From Bacillota bacterium (GTDB taxonomy: Bacteria; Bacillota; Clostridia; Acetivibrionales; DSM-1351): a stretch of 64,000 bases of DNA. The notes under the pieces are model-generated. The model did not search any database. It saw only the letters and a list, made by a program, of their open reading frames with translations, and was not told the DNA's origin. The position numbers and the translations under genes were made by a program. Shown in pieces: positions 35,589 to 43,433 of the stretch. Where the stretch lies: the NCBI GenBank assembly GCA_023397905.1, contig JAEWSZ010000171.1, positions 7,124-71,123 of the forward strand, in the 5' to 3' direction. The stretch's first letter is position 1, and every line of letters begins with the position of its first letter.

Positions 35589-36962
35589 TTACCGTTGCAA
35601 CAGGACTATGGATTCCACGTGCCCCGTCCACGGGAACATGTCAACCGGCTGGACTTCTTTTGCCTCAAATCCGTGTGTGCTCAGATACTTCAGGTCCCGC
35701 GCCAGCGTGGACGGGTTACAGCTGACGTACACTATACGCTCAGGGCTCATTTCCACAAGTGTGTTGAGCAGGGCCTCATCACAGCCTTTTCTGGGTGGGT
35801 CTACCACTACCACATCTGCTTTCACGCCCTGCGCGTATAGATCGGGTATTACAACCTCTGCCTCTCCCACGATGAACTCGGCGTTGGACACATTGTTCAG
35901 AACAGCGTTTCTCCTGGCATCCTCTATGGCGTCGGGCACCACCTCAACGCCTATAACACGTTTGGCCTTTTCGGACAAAAACAGAGATATTGTCCCTATC
36001 CCGCAGTACAGGTCAAAAACAGTCTCATTTCCGGTAAGTGCGGCATATTCCAGAGCCTTGCCGTACAATATCTCTGTTTGGACAGGATTGATCTGAAAAA
36101 ATGAAAGAGGCGATATATCAAATCTATACTTTCCAATATAATCTGATATATATTCCCGCCCGAATATGCATATATTTCTGTCCCCCAGAATTATATTGGT
36201 ATTGCGGGTATTTATGTTCAGAATTATACTCTTTATATTTTTATATTCTCCGCACAGGGCTTTAACCAGTTCATCAGACTTTGGAAACTTACGGCCGTTT
36301 ATTACCAGCACTACCATGAGCTCATCCGTTTTAAAGCCTTTTCGGATCATAACATGCCGCAGGAGTCCCTCTCCGGTTTTTTCATCATAAATGCTTATGC
36401 CATTCTCCAGACAGAAATTCCGTATCAAAGCCCTTATCGCATTGCTTTCGTCGGGCTGTATGGCACATTCACTGCTGTCAATTATATTGTGCGACCTGTT
36501 TTCATAAAAACCTATTTTCACTTCATTACCGGCTCCGCCCACCGGATATTGAACCTTGTTCCTGTATTTAAAAGGCTTTTCCATACCGATTGTGTCATGA
36601 ACCGGAATATTATCCAGGCCTCCAATCCTTCTGAGGCTTTGCACCACCGTATCTCTCTTGAACTCCAATTGAGCCTCATAGGACATATGCTGGACCGCAC
36701 ATCCGCCGCACCTGTCATATACCGGGCAGAATGGCGTCGCCCTGCTTTCCGAGGCCTTTTCAACATTCACTAAAGTTCCTGCCGCATAGCTCTTTGCCTG
36801 CTTTGATATTTTAACTGTGACAGTTTCTCCGGGAAGCGCCGCATCCACAAAAACCGCAAGCCCATCCAGTTTGCCTACCCCTTGGCCCTCGTGAGTCAGG
36901 CCTGTTATTTCCATTCTATACAATTTATTTTTTGAAAACAGCTTTTGCTGTACCTGCTTCAT
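35589..36962 (-). CDS. rlmD: 23S rRNA (uracil-C5)-methyltransferase
   Basis: A 457-residue RumA/RlmD-type enzyme that makes 5-methyluridine in 23S rRNA with SAM. Visible are an N-terminal TRAM domain (GLTHEGQGVGKLDGLAVFVD), Fe-S cluster cysteines (FCPVYDRCGGCAVQHM near residue 78), SAM loop FDLYCGIGTISLFL near 312, VVDPPRKGCD, and the catalytic Cys in YVSCNPSTLARDL near 412. The subfamily (RlmD, RlmC or RlmCD) is not settled by eye. The gene is intact, and its 3' end abuts the recombinase module. Confidence 0.9.
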   Translation of the reverse strand: MKQVQQKLFSKNKLYRMEITGLTHEGQGVGKLDGLAVFVDAALPGETVTVKISKQAKSYAAGTLVNVEKASESRATPFCPVYDRCGGCAVQHMSYEAQLEFKRDTVVQSLRRIGGLDNIPVHDTIGMEKPFKYRNKVQYPVGGAGNEVKIGFYENRSHNIIDSSECAIQPDESNAIRALIRNFCLENGISIYDEKTGEGLLRHVMIRKGFKTDELMVVLVINGRKFPKSDELVKALCGEYKNIKSIILNINTRNTNIILGDRNICIFGREYISDYIGKYRFDISPLSFFQINPVQTEILYGKALEYAALTGNETVFDLYCGIGTISLFLSEKAKRVIGVEVVPDAIEDARRNAVLNNVSNAEFIVGEAEVVIPDLYAQGVKADVVVVDPPRKGCDEALLNTLVEMSPERIVYVSCNPSTLARDLKYLSTHGFEAKEVQPVDMFPWTGHVESIVLLQR

Positions 36963-37082
36963 TGTGAAACCACCATTTCCCGATCTATTTATTCTCTACA
37001 TATTGCCGGACCATTCCGCCCATTCCGGTTTTCTCCCTGCAGCTTATCAACTCCGGATCTCATATTCCACCGTCAGGATTTT

Positions 37083-37305
37083 ATGCTTTTCATTCTGATC
37101 ACTGGATTCTCGATTCTGACTCCTGCACCAGTTTTCTTCTGAATCCCGAATCCCCACTCCTGCATTCCGCTTTAGAGTTTTATTCTGTACTCCTAGTACT
37201 TCCATCCTCCCGTTGCTCCTGCCTTTACGGTTCTCTCCTGATTTCTGCTTTACGGTTTTATTCTGATTTCTGATTTCTGATTTCTGAATCCTGTCTCCTC
37301 GTGCC
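37083..37305. repeat. Dense array of CTGATTTCTGAATCCTG-like units
   Basis: Many short, loosely repeated units such as GATTCTGACTCCTG, TCTGATTTCTGATTTCTG and GTTTTATTCTGTACTCCT. Related units lie at 46006-46036, 47953-47988 and 55676-55800. The stretch 36963-37384 contains no gene. Confidence 0.75.
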
Positions 37306-37384
37306 TGAATTGACTCCTCCAATAATAATATCACAGCCCCGCCCTGCGCCGCAATCAGTATGCCTCATGTCCCGGCCCACATAA

Positions 37385-37431
37385 AAAGGCATAGCCGGGA
37401 AGCCCCCAATCAGGTCTCACGCTATGCCTTT
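37385..37431 (-). terminator. Hairpin with conserved loop, after the ferritin-like gene
   Basis: AAAGGCATAGC and GCTATGCCTTT form a perfect 11-bp stem, followed on the minus strand by more T. The loop contains CAATCAGGTCTCA (37407-37419), which recurs exactly in the hairpin at 47838-47888. It probably ends transcription of the small gene at 37502. Confidence 0.75.
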
Positions 37432-37501
37432 AATGCCGTACATATATTTTTCAAGGTTGTCATGTGCGTTTGCTTCATGCCATAAGCACGCTGGCGGCTC
37501 A

Positions 37502-37708
37502 CTAATTTTTTCTGTAGTCCAGAAGCATATCACGGAGTCTGCTGGCATGAAAGCCTTCGTCCTCCGCGAACTCCTCAAAGATCTGCTTGACATTCTCATC
37601 CTCTACTCTTTTAGAATACATTTCATAGTCCCTGGCCAATTCCATGGAATTCTCCCAGGCTCTTAAAAGCCTGTCATACGCTGTTATCCTTATTTCATTC
37701 TCCGACAT
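37502..37708 (-). CDS. Small ferritin-like/rubrerythrin-type helical protein
   Basis: A 68-residue helical protein (MSENEIRITAYDRLLRAWEN, then MELARDYEMYSK and EEFAEDEGFHASRLRDMLLD). The EDEGFHASRLRDLL block resembles the second half of a rubrerythrin metal site (ExxH), and a single Glu pattern lies in the first helix. The start at 37708 has GGAG 6 bp upstream. It may dimerise to build a four-helix bundle. Function is unknown. Confidence 0.65.
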   Translation of the reverse strand: MSENEIRITAYDRLLRAWENSMELARDYEMYSKRVEDENVKQIFEEFAEDEGFHASRLRDMLLDYRKN

Positions 37709-38161
37709 GAATATCTCCATTTCCGGCGTAGATACAAATTTATAATTACGCCATTTTTTAATTAATTTTTCTTTTCAAAATATTTTTCAGGATGTTTCCG
37801 GCCCAAACCAGCTTTCCGGCTTTTTGTCGGCCTGCGGTTGAGGCCTGACATTTCCGGCCAATATTAATACTGATGTTGATGTACTAATAACGTATTACTA
37901 CTAGTTGTACAAATGTTGATGATACTCTGACTTTATTATTTGCAATTTTAAAAAACTAATTCCTTCTATTGAGATCGTTTTTTTCACCAGAACCTCACCG
38001 ATCCGGACAATCTCAGGAAAATCCGGCTTATGGAAGAGTAACATTCCATAAATTAACTGCATACCATTTTAATAAAATGAAAAAATATAATATAGTTATA
38101 ACATTTATGCGGCTGGACCCATAAGTGCTTAATATTTTGCAAGATGAAAGGATAACTTATT
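37709..38161. other. Gene-free stretch upstream of the holin-like gene
   Basis: No gene is supported here. AATATAATATAGTTATAAC near 38090 could hold the promoter of the plus-strand gene. GTTTCCGGCCCAAACCAG and similar CCGG-rich blocks near 37795-37860 can pair in several ways, without a clear product. Confidence 0.4.
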
Positions 38162-38521
38162 ATGGAAAAGGTAGATAGAAGTGAACGATCTGGCTTGGGG
38201 CATTTTTTAATACGCTTAGTAGTTGGAGCAGTTATATTGGCAATAACAGCATTTTTAACGCCAGGATTTGCAATTTCATCATGGTTTTCGCTTTTATTAG
38301 CTGCGGTTGTCCTGGCTGTTCTGGACTGGTTGGTAAATAAAATAACCGGTATCAATGCTGCTCCGTTTGGCAGGGGAATATCCGGATTCATATTGGCGGC
38401 AATTATTATCTATGCTGTAAAGTTCATTGTACCGGGCTATAGCATAACGATGCTCGGGGCATTGATAGCCGCCATAATATATGGTGTGGTAGATGCGATT
38501 ATCCCCGGACGCGCAATGTAA
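38162..38521 (+). CDS. Holin-like four-TM membrane protein (phage_holin_4_2 type)
   Basis: A 119-residue protein with four hydrophobic segments (about residues 17-35, 41-60, 77-95 and 98-115). The DWLVNKITGI and P-F-G-R-GISGF loop fits the mycobacterial phage holin / YvlD-type family. In Bacillus, YvlD-like proteins are encoded in envelope-stress loci rather than phages. AAAGGA precedes the ATG by 10 bp. No phage genes surround it, so a housekeeping membrane role is more likely. Confidence 0.8.
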   Translation: MEKVDRSERSGLGHFLIRLVVGAVILAITAFLTPGFAISSWFSLLLAAVVLAVLDWLVNKITGINAAPFGRGISGFILAAIIIYAVKFIVPGYSITMLGALIAAIIYGVVDAIIPGRAM

Positions 38522-38604
38522 TTCTATTTGAAATGCAATCCCATATGTATTTATGCTACGGGGCATTTTTCCGCATATAAATGTCCATTTTGAAAACCCG
38601 TTAA

Positions 38605-38636
38605 CTAAGGCCGGCTTGGCTCATAGCCGGCTTTAG
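38605..38636 (+). terminator. Hairpin after the holin-like gene
   Basis: CTAAGGCCGGCT pairs with AGCCGGCTTTAG. It lies 84 bp after the stop. The T-run is weak. Confidence 0.6.
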
Positions 38637-38666
38637 TCATGGCAAAATCGAAAGCGAAAATCCCTG

Positions 38667-38694
38667 CAAAAAAAATGTCCCTGCGAGAGGGACA
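38667..38694 (-). terminator. Terminator of the chemotaxis receptor gene
   Basis: On the minus strand TGTCCCT and AGGGACA form a tight hairpin followed by a run of eight or nine T, about 100 bp past the stop. Confidence 0.8.
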
Positions 38695-38796
38695 AATCAG
38701 TTATTATTTGAATCAGTATGCCGTTATTATTAGTATTCCACAAAATGCTTTTTATATACCTTTATTTTCCAATTATTTTCCGGATATACAGCAAGA

Positions 38797-41112
38797 TTAA
38801 ATCTTAACTCCGTCGGATATGTTCTTCAATTCATCCGAAGCCTCGTGAAGTATGGTCAAAATCTGGTCAAGATCTTTCAGATTGTTGTTTTGCAGCTCAA
38901 TAATTTCACTTATGCCCTCGCCGTCCGCGGCCGTTTCAGTTGCAGCCCGGGATATGCTGTCCACCGCCTCGATAAATTGCATGGTGGACGCATAATGTCC
39001 GCTGGCCATATTGGCGGACTCCTTAATGGCTTCTGCCACAAGGTTTACAGATTCTATGATTTCGGTAATACCCTCTTTTACCTCATTGATCCTGGAGGCC
39101 CCGTCTTCAACGCCCTCAACGCCCACGTTCATCTTGTCCACGGCAAAGCTGATGCTGGACTGGATCTCCTTTATCTGGTTTTTAATCTCACCTGCCGACT
39201 GGTTGCTGGCATTGGAGAGCTTTCTTATCTCATCTGCCACCACCGCAAAGCCCTTTCCCTGTTCCCCCGCTCTGTTGGCCTCTATTGCGGCGTTAAGCGC
39301 CAGCAGGTTGGTCTGGGAGGCGATCTGGGTAATAGTATTTGTTATCTCGCCTATTTTGTCAGACGAAGCCTCAAGGTTTGAAATGGAAGAAGCTATGGCC
39401 TTAACGGTTTCATTTACCGTATTTATTACCAGCTCCGCCTCTACAACTGTTTTTTCCCTTGATCTTGCCACTTCGATAGCCCTTTCGCTGTCATCTGCGG
39501 CCTTTCTGGTCTGCATGGACACAGTTTTCACGTCGGACAAAATGCTCTCGGTGTCAAAAGGCTTATTTTCAATAGTATTTGAAGTCTTTTTGTAATTTGA
39601 AATTTTGCTTACGCTATCCCTGTTCTGCTTTATAAGCAGCATCAGCCTTTGCTTGAGATTGCCTATTTCATTTGTAGTATCCCTGAACTGTTCAACCATT
39701 TTCTGCTGTCCGTCCAGCACCATGTTCACCTGTCTGTTAAGCCCGCCTATATCACCGTCTGCTCCCGTACCGGCCCTTACGGTCAGGTCACCTTTTTCAA
39801 CCCGTGCAAGGGTTGCCGAAAGCGCATTGATGGGATTTGCAATTTTCTTTGACAGCACAAAGGCAATAAGCATACCTATGACTATGGAAAACAGGGTTAT
39901 TCCCACGAAAAGCCAGAATATGGCAGTCTTTATTCTTTCAGAAACCTTGATGTCATTTGCCAGATAGGTATTAAATGAGGATTTCAGTTTATTCAGATTG
40001 TCTGTAAATTCCGTGTTCAATTCCGTCATGCTCTTATATCCATTGGCCACAGCGGCTTTTTGCATTATGGCGGATCTCTTGAAAACCTCGCCTGCGGCGG
40101 CATCATATTCGGAATGCCGGCTCTTCAGCTTATCGATCTCTTCTTTGGCATAGCCTCCGGCCTGCAGCTCTGAAAATATCCGGCCGATACCTGCCTTATT
40201 GGCGTTGTAGTCTGCGGAAGTATCCTCATATGCCGCTGCCGAATACAGTACATCAGAATTGTTCTGCGCTGTCAGCGACACCAGTTCCGCCAGTTTCTGA
40301 TAAGTATCCAGCTCCTTTACCACCTGCTTCATATTTGATACCCTGTCAAAACTGCCGGGTCCTGAATTCTCAATATTCATCTGCAGCCCGCCTGAAATGG
40401 CCGTTATTTTTTCCTTCAGCTCCTCAGCCTTTGCATTGAATTCGGCTTCAGGCATTGCGGCTTCGGTCCCATAGGCCTTCAAGCCATTCAAGACCTCAGC
40501 CAGACGGTTCTTCACCACCGTAAGATTATTCTCCATCTCCTGTGAATCACCGTAAATAAGGCCCACCTTCCGGTTAATTACAGTCGTATCGTATATGGCA
40601 TTTCCCATCAAACGCTCAAGCTCCCCGGAAACGGAGGCCTTTTGCTCATTCTGGCTTTTCTGGATATCCCCATATATTTTTTGGACCTCCCTGGCAAGCC
40701 CGTCTATGTTCTTCCTGTCAAAAGCCTTGACATCCGCGGCGATAGTGTTTATGTATGTATCATTATATTTCTTGTTTATGCTGATAAGCTCTTCTACGGT
40801 TTGCCTGTCCTGCTGGCCTATATTTGACTTTAAAAGCCTGTCGGCTATGCCGGAAATATTTTGTCCCAGCACCTGAAACTCATTATTTTTATCGTCGTTC
40901 ATGGAAATAATGCTGTCGGTAAGCAACTGCTGCCGTTTGGCCGAAAGCCCTGTCAGCTCCTGGATCAGATCCTGATTGGTTTTGTTGCTCTGAACATTGT
41001 TTAAAGAAGCGATTACCTTGTTGTAGCCGAAAAAAGAAATGGCCGAAGAGAGAATTGATACTACGATTACTATACTGAATGCCCCGATTACGGTGCTTTT
41101 AACATTTTTCAT
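38797..41112 (-). CDS. Methyl-accepting chemotaxis protein
   Basis: A 771-residue transmembrane receptor. It has TM1 at about residues 7-28, a long helical extracellular sensor, TM2 at about 392-416, a HAMP domain (ANPINALSATLARVEKGDLT) and a signalling domain. The hairpin tip reads QTNLLALNAAIEANRAGEQG, then GFAVVADEIRKLS, near residues 598-630. It would sense an unknown ligand and control CheA kinase. The ATG at 41112 (MKNVK) is preferred because GGAGG lies 5 bp upstream. No che genes are nearby. Helical-bundle sensor; no known ligand-binding motif was seen. Confidence 0.93.
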   Translation of the reverse strand: MKNVKSTVIGAFSIVIVVSILSSAISFFGYNKVIASLNNVQSNKTNQDLIQELTGLSAKRQQLLTDSIISMNDDKNNEFQVLGQNISGIADRLLKSNIGQQDRQTVEELISINKKYNDTYINTIAADVKAFDRKNIDGLAREVQKIYGDIQKSQNEQKASVSGELERLMGNAIYDTTVINRKVGLIYGDSQEMENNLTVVKNRLAEVLNGLKAYGTEAAMPEAEFNAKAEELKEKITAISGGLQMNIENSGPGSFDRVSNMKQVVKELDTYQKLAELVSLTAQNNSDVLYSAAAYEDTSADYNANKAGIGRIFSELQAGGYAKEEIDKLKSRHSEYDAAAGEVFKRSAIMQKAAVANGYKSMTELNTEFTDNLNKLKSSFNTYLANDIKVSERIKTAIFWLFVGITLFSIVIGMLIAFVLSKKIANPINALSATLARVEKGDLTVRAGTGADGDIGGLNRQVNMVLDGQQKMVEQFRDTTNEIGNLKQRLMLLIKQNRDSVSKISNYKKTSNTIENKPFDTESILSDVKTVSMQTRKAADDSERAIEVARSREKTVVEAELVINTVNETVKAIASSISNLEASSDKIGEITNTITQIASQTNLLALNAAIEANRAGEQGKGFAVVADEIRKLSNASNQSAGEIKNQIKEIQSSISFAVDKMNVGVEGVEDGASRINEVKEGITEIIESVNLVAEAIKESANMASGHYASTMQFIEAVDSISRAATETAADGEGISEIIELQNNNLKDLDQILTILHEASDELKNISDGVKI

Positions 41113-41637
41113 TATATCCTCCATGTCCCTATTTGCGCTGAGTCGTTTGTCATTTTGCCGGTTATATTGCCCGGCCGGTTGGTTGATTTTAGCAATTATA
41201 TTGTGATATTCTATATTAGTATTCTATGCCGCTTGAAAAAATCCTCCATGTATGTAATATTTCGGTCATATTTTGCCGCAGTATTATATCACTTTTCCGC
41301 GGCCGGATTTGTAAAATTATAGATAATCGCAACAGATTTTCTTGATTTTTAGAATAATTAGAGGATATTTGCTTTTTATGTAGAATATAACATTCTGTAG
41401 AGATGACTCCTTCCCCATGGTTTTTTCTTTGTTATCCTCTATTTTACTTACAAATGATAAATGCGTATCAGGATTGGCTCCGGGCGGACTTTCAACAGGG
41501 AAAAACGTATATTTCCCGCATAATGCCTGAATTCAGGCAATAATCCTGATATGGACCGGACAGCGCCATTCAAAAGCATCCGGACTGAATGGCTGGCTTT
41601 AAAATGCTCTAAAATATGAAATGGTGGTATTTATCAA
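41113..41637. other. Divergent intergenic region
   Basis: 525 bp between the receptor and the M23 gene. AT-rich blocks (41200-41260; 41370-41400) can hold promoters for both. GCCTGAATTCAGGC (41525-41538) is a perfect 14-bp palindrome of unknown role. No gene is supported. Confidence 0.4.
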
Positions 41638-42591
41638 ATGAAAGTAAGAAGTATTATTAAAAAACTAAGTAAGACCTATTCGGTAGTTATAATACCGGAC
41701 AGTAATGCCTGTGTCAGGAAATTATCGGTTAAAGCGCCTTTACTGAAGCTATTGATAGTATTAATATTGTTGGCCTCAATCACTGCTTCACTGGTATTGA
41801 TCAATTCTCCGGCGAAAATCGTTAATGAGCTGAACGCGGAAAAAGAAAGCAATGAAAGCCTTCTGCGCCAGATAGACAATCTGTCGAAGGTAATAGATCA
41901 GCAGAATAAGACCCTTGTCCTGAATAAAAATCAGGTTGAACAGCTGCAAAAAAATGATGAAGACGCACAATCTAAAATTCAGGATTTTATAAAAATGTAT
42001 ACCGCTGTTGCCGATGGTTATACCACAAAGACAAACCGTGGTTCCTCCGCACAGAATATCAGCAGGGAGCTTTCCGATCTGACCGAACTCAGCAGCTACG
42101 TTGAGAAACTGAGCGAGGCATACAATCCGGATGCCAAATTGGCCGCCCAGCTAAAGGAATCAAGCGATAAGCTCGAAAAGTACATGGACGCCATACCGAC
42201 TCTGATACCTGCCAAGGGCAAAATCACTTCTCCCTTCGGCATGAGATATCACCCCATTGAAAAAATAAACAAGGTCCATCAGGGTGTCGATATCAACGCT
42301 TCTTACGGAGATCCCATACTGGCGGCGGCTTCGGGAACAATTGAAATTTCCGGCATTTACGGCGGATATGGCAAATGTGTGATAATAGATCACGGAAACG
42401 GCTGCAGGACCATATACGGCCATTCTTCAAAATTGCTGGTCAAAGAGGGCCAGACGGTCAAGAAGGGCCAGAAGATTGCTCTGGTGGGAAGCACAGGCCT
42501 CAGTACCGGTCCCCATCTGCACTTTGAAATCAGGGTCGGAAATACTCCTGTGGACCCTACCCAATATGTTGATTTCGGTTCGGCCAAATAG
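41638..42591 (+). CDS. M23-family peptidoglycan endopeptidase, membrane anchored
   Basis: A 317-residue envelope protein. A basic N-terminus is followed by one membrane helix (about residues 36-58), a coiled coil (about 65-125), a linker, and a LytM/M23 zinc peptidase domain (about 195-310). Zinc ligands are visible in GMRYHPIEKINKVHQGVDIN (His, Asp) and GPHLHFEIRV (HxH). It would cut peptide cross-links outside the membrane. The next gene encodes a bactofilin; M23 peptidases beside bactofilins act together in cell shape or sporulation in several bacteria. Confidence 0.92.
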   Translation: MKVRSIIKKLSKTYSVVIIPDSNACVRKLSVKAPLLKLLIVLILLASITASLVLINSPAKIVNELNAEKESNESLLRQIDNLSKVIDQQNKTLVLNKNQVEQLQKNDEDAQSKIQDFIKMYTAVADGYTTKTNRGSSAQNISRELSDLTELSSYVEKLSEAYNPDAKLAAQLKESSDKLEKYMDAIPTLIPAKGKITSPFGMRYHPIEKINKVHQGVDINASYGDPILAAASGTIEISGIYGGYGKCVIIDHGNGCRTIYGHSSKLLVKEGQTVKKGQKIALVGSTGLSTGPHLHFEIRVGNTPVDPTQYVDFGSAK

Positions 42592-42683
42592 AAATTTGAT
42601 TTTCACATAAAATTTAACATATAAACAAATATAAGTTTAACAAATGTTAATTAAGATACAGCTAAATACAAGGAGGGTTACAA

Positions 42684-43109
42684 ATGTTTAAAAAGCAGAC
42701 AGATTTTACAAAGGCCACTTTTGACACTTTGGTAGGTACTAATACAGAAATAACAGGAGATGTGACTTCAAAAGGGATAGTGCGGATCGACGGAAAGGTG
42801 ACCGGCAATGTTTCGGTCCAGGGCGACCTTTTTATAGGTGAAGACGCCTACATCAAAGGCGATATAAACGCCTCAAGCATACATATCGCAGGGAATGTCG
42901 AGGGAAATGTATTTTCCACAGGGCTGCTGAAGCTATTGTCCACGGCAAAGGTAATAGGCGATATACAGGTCAAATCCTTTATCTGTGAAGAAGGAAGTAT
43001 TTTTGAAGGCAACTGCAAGATGCTGGAGGCATCTGCTTCAAAATCCATATTGCCCGGCAGGAAGAAAGAATTCAAAAAAAGCACGGCTATCAGCGAGGAG
43101 CAGGAATAG
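42684..43109 (+). CDS. Bactofilin (polymer-forming cytoskeletal protein)
   Basis: A 141-residue bactofilin. It has a short N-terminal tail, then a right-handed beta-helix made of repeats ending in I/V-x-G (TEITGDVTSKGIVRIDGKV, GNVSVQGDLFIGEDAYIKGD, IAGNVEGNVFS), about residues 20-115, and a basic tail. It would polymerise without nucleotide at the membrane and position partners such as the M23 enzyme encoded upstream. AGGAGGG precedes the ATG. Confidence 0.92.
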   Translation: MFKKQTDFTKATFDTLVGTNTEITGDVTSKGIVRIDGKVTGNVSVQGDLFIGEDAYIKGDINASSIHIAGNVEGNVFSTGLLKLLSTAKVIGDIQVKSFICEEGSIFEGNCKMLEASASKSILPGRKKEFKKSTAISEEQE

Positions 43110-43131
43110 TCCGGATTGCCGTATAAATAAC

Positions 43132-43166
43132 CCCGTTACACTTAAAGAGAGTGTGGCGGGTGTTTT
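43132..43166 (+). terminator. Terminator of the M23-bactofilin operon
   Basis: CCCGTTACACT and AGTGTGGCGGG form an 11-bp stem (with G-T pairs) followed by TGTTTT, 22 bp after the stop. Confidence 0.85.
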
Positions 43167-43266
43167 GGTTTTACGTGATAAAAAAATTTATCATTTATTC
43201 TCCGGCTTTCTCCTGGAGGGTGTAACCTCACTGTAATGTAAATATTATGTACTTGAAAATGATTTG

Positions 43267-43275
43267 TGATATAAT
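43267..43275 (+). promoter_or_regulatory. Extended -10 promoter of the PBP gene
   Basis: TG-A-TATAAT, an extended -10 element, lies 158 bp before the PBP start. No good -35 is seen. The leader 43276-43433 is GC-richer and can fold, but no known element was recognised. Confidence 0.5.
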
Positions 43276-43433
43276 ATTGTGAGCAGCGTGAAAACGCCTT
43301 GCGAAATTCATACGTACATTGATATTTCTTCGCAGCGTGCCGGTCACCGGCGCATAAAGCCCACGGCGGCTTTTCATTACTTTGCGTATGTGTTTTGCGC
43401 ATACAGATGTATGTAAATACATGGGAGGTTATT

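Noticed and set aside
37083..37305. The repeat-rich stretch read as a CRISPR array or as a 95-codon protein
   Set aside because: Units vary in length and sequence, there are no constant spacers, no cas genes, and the frame is only a product of the repeat.
38162..38521. Holin-like gene as sign of a prophage
   Set aside because: No phage structural, lysis or integrase genes are near; this holin family is common in chromosomes.
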